64,000 nucleotides of DNA from Magnolia sinica. Its lineage: Eukaryota > Streptophyta > Magnoliopsida > Magnoliales > Magnoliaceae. Position numbers and translations under genes: made by a program. Where the stretch lies: contig NC_080586.1 of NCBI RefSeq assembly GCF_029962835.1, positions 65,914,001-65,978,000 of the forward strand. Reading direction: 5' to 3'. Positions 59,522-64,000 of this stretch are shown in pieces; the first letter of the stretch is position 1, and the number at the start of each line of letters is the position of its first letter. The notes beneath the pieces were generated by a model, which did no database searches, was not told where the DNA came from, and was given only the letters and a program-made list of their open reading frames with translations.

Positions 59522-61241
59522 CCAGTAGTGTCAATTTACAATACAATCGACCTATTTTGCGGCCCACCTTGATGTGTCAGACACTACAGCTGTCCATCGT
59601 GCACACCCCTCAAGAAAATGGGAAGCCTAAAAAATCAGATGGATCCAGAACTCAAGGTGGGCCAAGACATCAGGGACGGTGCAAAATCATGTCCAAAAGC
59701 ATTAAATCACATGGTGCGGCCCATCTGAGTTCTAGAATGGCCTGATTTTTGGGCTATCCCTACATCCATGTTGGGTACACACAATGAATCGGTCTAAATG
59801 GTCGGCCCCACGCAGATGCCAACAGTGGGTATCCCCTCTCCACTGCTACCTGTTCTATGGCCCACCAGGGTTATGGATTGAACTAATTTTTGGGCCCTGG
59901 GCCAAAAAGGGGGGAATGTAGCTGCTGCATGGCTAGGATTTTCAAACCAAATCATGGTGGGCTGTGTCATCGATACGTATCATTTCTCATTTATATATGC
60001 ATATATGTAAGGAACACAATCCACTGAATTACCTCAAAATTGCTCCTCCATTATGTTGTGTGCATGACATCCAATCTGTCCAACAGGTGTGCCCCACGAT
60101 GAAAATGGGACATTCCAAAAATAGGCTAATCCAACCATTAGCTGCGCCACACACCATTGGAAACAAATGAAAAAAAAAAAAAAAAGAAGCCCCAAAACGA
60201 AAATTTCAAGCAGCCGGGCCCACCTGACTGTTGGATTGGGCAGATTGCTGGATTGTCCTGTCATCATGGTGGGGCACACCGCACACCTAACGCACGGGGT
60301 TGGATGCCATGCACACAATTTGTTGGGCCACTCACCATAGAAGACAACTAAAATGCCTATATATCTATATACAAATCCATGTGGTGGGGCCCACCTGATG
60401 GTAAGAATGGGCTGAGTTTTTTGATCATCAAGGCATCATGGTGGGGCACACTTGATGCATGGTCAGATTGGTTGCATGTATGTACGTCCAAGTAAAAATA
60501 AAATAAAAAAATCTACCCGAATTGTACAGCCCAAATTACCTCAAAACCGGTCCTCCATATCCGAAATTGTGCCTCGCGACCGTAGTTAGGCCATACATGC
60601 TAAAATCAGTTGAATTGTAGAGCGAGTTCCCCACCAGCAGCAGCTCCAATGTCGAAATGAACATCTCTGAATCTGTATACGTGTTCCTCCCAACGCATAT
60701 GCTCATCGTCCGCCCTTTTGCCAAGAACACACCCTCGTAATACGTGGACAGTCCATTCCGGTAATCCTCTGTTGTGTTAACCACGCTCCACACCGTCCCA
60801 TCCACAATCTGGTCAAAAACCGGGGGCAAATCCCGGCCGTCGAACCCACCATAGAAGTAGGTAGTGCGGACGAGGTACTTGCCGGTACGGTAGACGGGGA
60901 TGGTGTAGCAGAATTTCCGGCTGGCGGACAGGGGGAATGATCGGAGGGTGGAGAGAGCAGGGAGGATGCCAGGGAGGGGGATGATCCGGGGCGTCCCAGA
61001 AGATATGTAGGGGGAATCGGGGAGCCACTGGCGGCCGTTGATTTGGGATGGGATAACGGCGCCACAGTTGATGAGGAAACCTGAAACAGAGTCAGAATAA
61101 CAGAGAAAATGGGTGGTGAGAAATTGAAATCAAAATTGAAACTGAAACTGAAATTGATATACCTTTAGGGTATTGGGGTTGGGAGAGGATGGTGGTGAAG
61201 AGAGAGAAAAGGAGAAAGAGGAGAAGAGAGAAAGGAGCCAT
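53863..61241 (-). CDS. Secreted malectin-like + LRR protein (At1g25570/RLP4-like)
   Basis: Nine coding exons with GT-AG introns: 61163-61241, 60540-61080, 57674-58137, 57442-57577, 57273-57344, 57110-57178, 56959-57030, 53990-54061, 53863-53911. The sum is 1554 bases, 517 residues plus TAG, in frame throughout. Residues 1-20 are a signal peptide (MAPFSLLLFLLFSLF...). Residues about 27-360 form a malectin-like di-glucose-binding domain (INCG near 30, FDRFWRPF, ELQWPP, GLTKLVLTP). WNGDPC is at 379-384, followed by four LRR exons of 69-72 bases (LSGSL, LSGPIP, LSGEIPPSLG, LTGEVPSSL). No kinase and no transmembrane segment are present, unlike LRR receptor kinases, so an extracellular carbohydrate or partner-binding role is inferred. 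Introns 2 (2.4 kb) and 7 (2.9 kb) are full of repeats. The donor of intron 3 (GTTCAG) is weak. Confidence 0.9.
54268..55088. mobile_element. MITE in intron 7 of the LRR gene
   Basis: Terminal inverted repeats of about 40 bp: 'tagcctgtttggatttgcg' with 'tataagggtgtattgtat' at the left, and the inverse 'atacaatacacccttatac' with 'gaatccaaacaggcccta' at the right. Size 0.8 kb, hAT-like ends. The TSD is not clear. Confidence 0.75.
55103..55153. repeat. A-rich tract
   Basis: About 50 bases of A with a few C. T-rich on the transcribed strand of the gene's intron. Confidence 0.9.
55156..55510. mobile_element. Second MITE in intron 7
   Basis: Ends 'agcctgtttgtttcaggg' and 'tctctaaacaaacaagatgg', with an inner 'gttttctatggaaatgttag'/'ggttttatctc' arrangement of inverted type. 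Lies directly next to the A-rich tract. Confidence 0.5.
55511..56950. other. Rest of intron 7
   Basis: No coding exon of the LRR gene was found here. A (TG)n microsatellite lies at 56374-56410. The ORFs 56354-56958 are intronic shadows. Confidence 0.55.
58138..60539. other. Intron 2 of the LRR gene
   Basis: Bounded by acceptor ctag|G at 58138 and donor G|gtaattt at 60539. It contains repeat pieces at 59555-59960 and 60030-60470 ('gcggcccaccttgatg', 'gatggtaagaatgggctga') and an (AG)n microsatellite at 59489-59517. Confidence 0.8.
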
Positions 61242-61257
61242 GGTTGGAGAGACAGAG

Positions 61258-61307
61258 AGAGAGGTTTTAGGGTTAGATTTTGGAAGTGGAGTTGAGAGAA
61301 AGAAAGG

Positions 61308-61353
<46 letters not shown>

Positions 61354-61396
61354 TTTTAGGGTTAGATTTTGGAAGTGGAGTTGAGAGAAAGGAAGG

Positions 61397-61430
<34 letters not shown>
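61258..61430. repeat. Tandem duplication with GA arrays in 5' region of LRR gene
   Basis: 'ttttagggttagattttgg' with 'aagtggagttgagagaaa' occurs at 61264 and again at about 61354, each followed by a (GA)n run (61311-61351 and 61402-61430). On the gene's strand this is a CT-rich leader just upstream of the ATG at 61241. No TATA box was seen. Confidence 0.85.
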
Positions 61431-61434
<4 letters not shown>

Positions 61435-61989
61435 AAAATGGGAATAGGTAGAATATCTAATATAAAGAAATGAATAGTAGTTTTGAAGGTTTCAAAAGCA
61501 GGTGAGGGCTTTGGAGAATCAGTTCGAGAGTTGAAAATACGCGGGAAACCAGTTCATACGCGGTTGTTAGTTGCCGTTGGCTGCGAGGTTAGCTAAACAG
61601 CGGTGGCGCAGGACGGTTGGTTAGATACATATTTGGTGCTCGTCTCTTGTGGCCCACCATGTTATGATCCAGACCGTTCATCTAGACGTACCTTCCCTAG
61701 ATTGTTCATGAGGAGAAATGCATTTCTTTGATCTAATATGTCATCATCTATACTAAGTGACTTGGGAATGATGGTTTAAAGAAGTATTTTCTACTTCTCG
61801 TCTTGGGATAATGGTGAGTCCATCATACTACATGAACTTCGATATAAACGGTCTAGATCATGACGTGGAATTTGGAACCCTACTAAAAGAGGAGAGACAC
61901 TGTTCCTTGCTATCAAAAAGGGCTGTCAAAGGGGGACGCGGATTGCGTCCTACCCCGCCCATCTCCACCTGGGAACGGGCAGGAGCTTT

Positions 61990-62225
61990 GAGTGGCCACT
62001 GTGATGTATGGGTCGTATCCACACCGTCCATTCATTTTTTCTTATCATTTTAAGATACAAGCACAAAAATGAGGCAGAACCAATATATATGTGGACTACA
62101 CAATGGGGATTAAAACCTTACCGTTGAAAATTTCATGGGGGTCACAGAAGTTTTGGATGGACCTGATACTTTTTATTTCTCTTCGTACATGTGCATGTAA
62201 CTTTATGAATAGGTTCAAAATTCAG
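61990..62225. mobile_element. Half CATGATG element
   Basis: 'ccactgtgatgtatgggtc', 'atccacaccgtccattc', 'catgggggtcacagaagttttgg', ending near 'atgaataggttc'. The inverted partner end is missing. Confidence 0.65.
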
Positions 62226-62278
62226 GCCGAGACCTACCCCAGGCCCGACCCATTGAAAGCCCGAGAAAGGGGAGTTAT

Positions 62279-62509
62279 TTGATACTCCGGATGCGCATGA
62301 TGCCTGATACTCAGGCACTTAGAAGTTGTACACGTGGCACCATTTACTCGAATTTGACTCCCTAGATTGTGGACCTATAGTTAGATAATTAAATAAGAAT
62401 AATTTTGGGTAATGACACGTCTAAATTGGGACCCATAATTTAGACAGTTGCCACGTATGCAATGTCTAAGTGCTTGTGTATCATCTACCACACTCTACCA
62501 GAGTATCAA
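62279..62509. mobile_element. 231-bp MITE
   Basis: Ends TTGATACTC and GAGTATCAA. Inverted subterminal words 'gtacacgtggcacc' and 'ttgccacgtatgcaatg', with 'gcacttagaagt' and 'ctaagtgcttg'. The TSD is not resolved. Confidence 0.65.
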
Positions 62510-64000
62510 TTTTTTCTCAGTGGTACGTTGGTACAGAATGTGACTATCCATATGCATGCATGCATCCGAGTCGTGGGACATAGACATAATATCAGATTGG
62601 TCGCAGGGTTGATAACTACGATTGATGGACGACCGTTGAATATTTCTCAATATAACTATCCATTTGTGGTCACAAATTCTACAGTTATGATTATCCGTTC
62701 CGTTTAATGGCCTATCCAATACTCGATTCAGGAATTGGATGGTTGAGAAAGATGGCCTTATATGCCACGCGTGCAGTGGATGCGCGCGTGTATGAACGAA
62801 TGGACGAGATGGACCTAGGTGCAACGTAGCACACAATCGCAAGATCTGGGCCAATGATCAGGTAGGGCGTCTTGTGGCCATGCCTTGGCCCGAAAATGGG
62901 CCACTCCACTTATCAGGCGGTCCACATATGTGTATTGGATTAAGAACTGTAGGTCGATTTCTTCTCATCATGCAAGCATGGCCCACTTGAATAGTGGACC
63001 AGTTTGACTTTGGGAGTCAGGGCAATGCTTAGATTGCACCTTGACGTGATGAATTGCCCATGTCTTTCACACGTGTCGTAGCTGGCATGTGCGAACCAGT
63101 ACTCCTTGCATTCCTTAGGTGGAGATGGGGTGCGTGTGGGACGTTTGGCTCATGGACATGGAGTCCCACTACTACCTACAATAAAGCTTATAAAAATAAA
63201 AATAAAAATCGAGATTGGAAAAGGAATTGAGAATGGCCTTAGTGTAAGATGTCTGACACATTCGGAATGTTCTCCAGGTGGGCCCACAACAAACGTGCCT
63301 TACCCAAGAGTCTGGTTGGTCCAACGTCTAGGCACGTTCATTGGACATGGACCATTGATCTTTTATGTCTTGCCATGTTTGTTTTCCTATGCTTGTGATG
63401 ATAGATGTGTTAATCAAATCTCAATCCTCATGTGTCAATCACGACAGAATTTTGGGGAGGAAATCTTTATGCGTCTTCTTGCAGCATTTATGTGTAGGAA
63501 TGGATTTTGGACCTACACACACATGCTCTTCAATGGGGCAGGATCTTCGAGTTAGAAAGTCCACTTAATTTTGCTATTAATCGTGTTTGAAAGGGTCGCC
63601 GAGTATTGTGGTGATGGCAAGAGCTTGTGCTTTCTCTCTCATGCAATCAATGGGACTTTTACGTAAGAAGGGGACCGATTGTTTATTGGTCCCAGGCTAA
63701 ACACAATCTATCCTCTTTTATATTTATCTTATTTTATCGTCTATCTTTACATTTACCCTAGTAGAGATTGCTACTATTAAATGCCACCGTTATAGTAACG
63801 TAGGATTAGATTAAACATCCACAACCCTAAGTTGCTAGATTGTGATCAACTAAGTTCTTACTTGGACGATCATCTTTCTAGTCGTATCCTACTGGCTATT
63901 CGGTTCGATCATCTGTTCTCACAAATGGATTAAGTATTTATCTCTCGTTTGTTTATTTTTCTAGTTTATTTTGACACTCTATTGATTGTAATGAGCATTA
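62510..64000. other. No recognised gene
   Basis: Several ORFs, the largest at 63106-63555, have no recognisable domain, no codon or splice support and contain 'aaaataaaaataaaaatc' runs. A diverged 'ggcccac' repeat piece lies at 62920-63000. Confidence 0.4.

Noticed and set aside
60703..61065. Proline-rich ORF on the minus strand
   Set aside because: Out-of-frame shadow of exon 2 (60540-61080) of the malectin-like/LRR gene.
61264..61374. Telomere-like TTTAGGG
   Set aside because: Only one unit per copy of a tandem duplication, not an array.
63106..63555. 149-residue ORF
   Set aside because: No recognisable domain, contains AAAATA runs, and lies among repeat pieces.

Overview
This is a repeat-rich, gene-poor stretch of a plant nuclear genome. 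Plant-type introns, a malectin-like/LRR gene, a plant-specific unknown-function gene, Ty3/gypsy (Tat-like) and Ty1/copia relics, hAT relics, an RTE-type LINE and tRNA-derived SINEs all point to an angiosperm. A TIR element built on a 'CCCACCATGATGTATG...ATCCAxxCCGTCCATCC' block recurs at least a dozen times. From memory this style of repeat suggests a magnoliid-type genome, but that is only a weak inference.

Layout. 1-6 kb: copia RNase H relics, a hAT transposase C-terminal relic, MITEs, and a stray 477-bp copy of sequence from the palindrome centre. 6.0-29.8 kb: one giant palindrome (about 9.8 kb per arm, centre near 20046). From the outside inwards each arm holds a truncated MITE, a gene-like fragment, ATCG-rich repeats, a broken Tat-like integrase split by a 3.09-kb solo LTR (5-bp TSD, the same in both arms), TIR elements and an AT-rich core. 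The left arm alone carries a further 4.25-kb solo LTR with its own TSD (CAAGA). 29.8-34.7 kb: a reversed relic of that second LTR family, a hAT transposase pseudogene, and a head-on copia gag-protease relic with PBS and LTR. 35-53 kb: MITEs, SINEs, microsatellites, one intact single-exon gene (40.7-41.4 kb), a triple-nested insertion (46.6-48.7 kb) and an RTE LINE 3' end. 53.6-61.3 kb: an intact nine-exon minus-strand gene for a secreted malectin-like + LRR protein, with two introns of 2.4 and 2.9 kb filled with repeats. 61.5-64 kb: MITE pieces and no recognised gene.

Only two genes look functional: the 214-residue protein at 40710-41354 (+) and the malectin-like/LRR gene at 53863-61241 (-). 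They share no visible pathway. The most interesting structure is the palindrome. Its nested insertions give an order of events: Tat-like element, then the 3.1-kb LTR, then inverted duplication, then the 4.25-kb LTR in one arm only.
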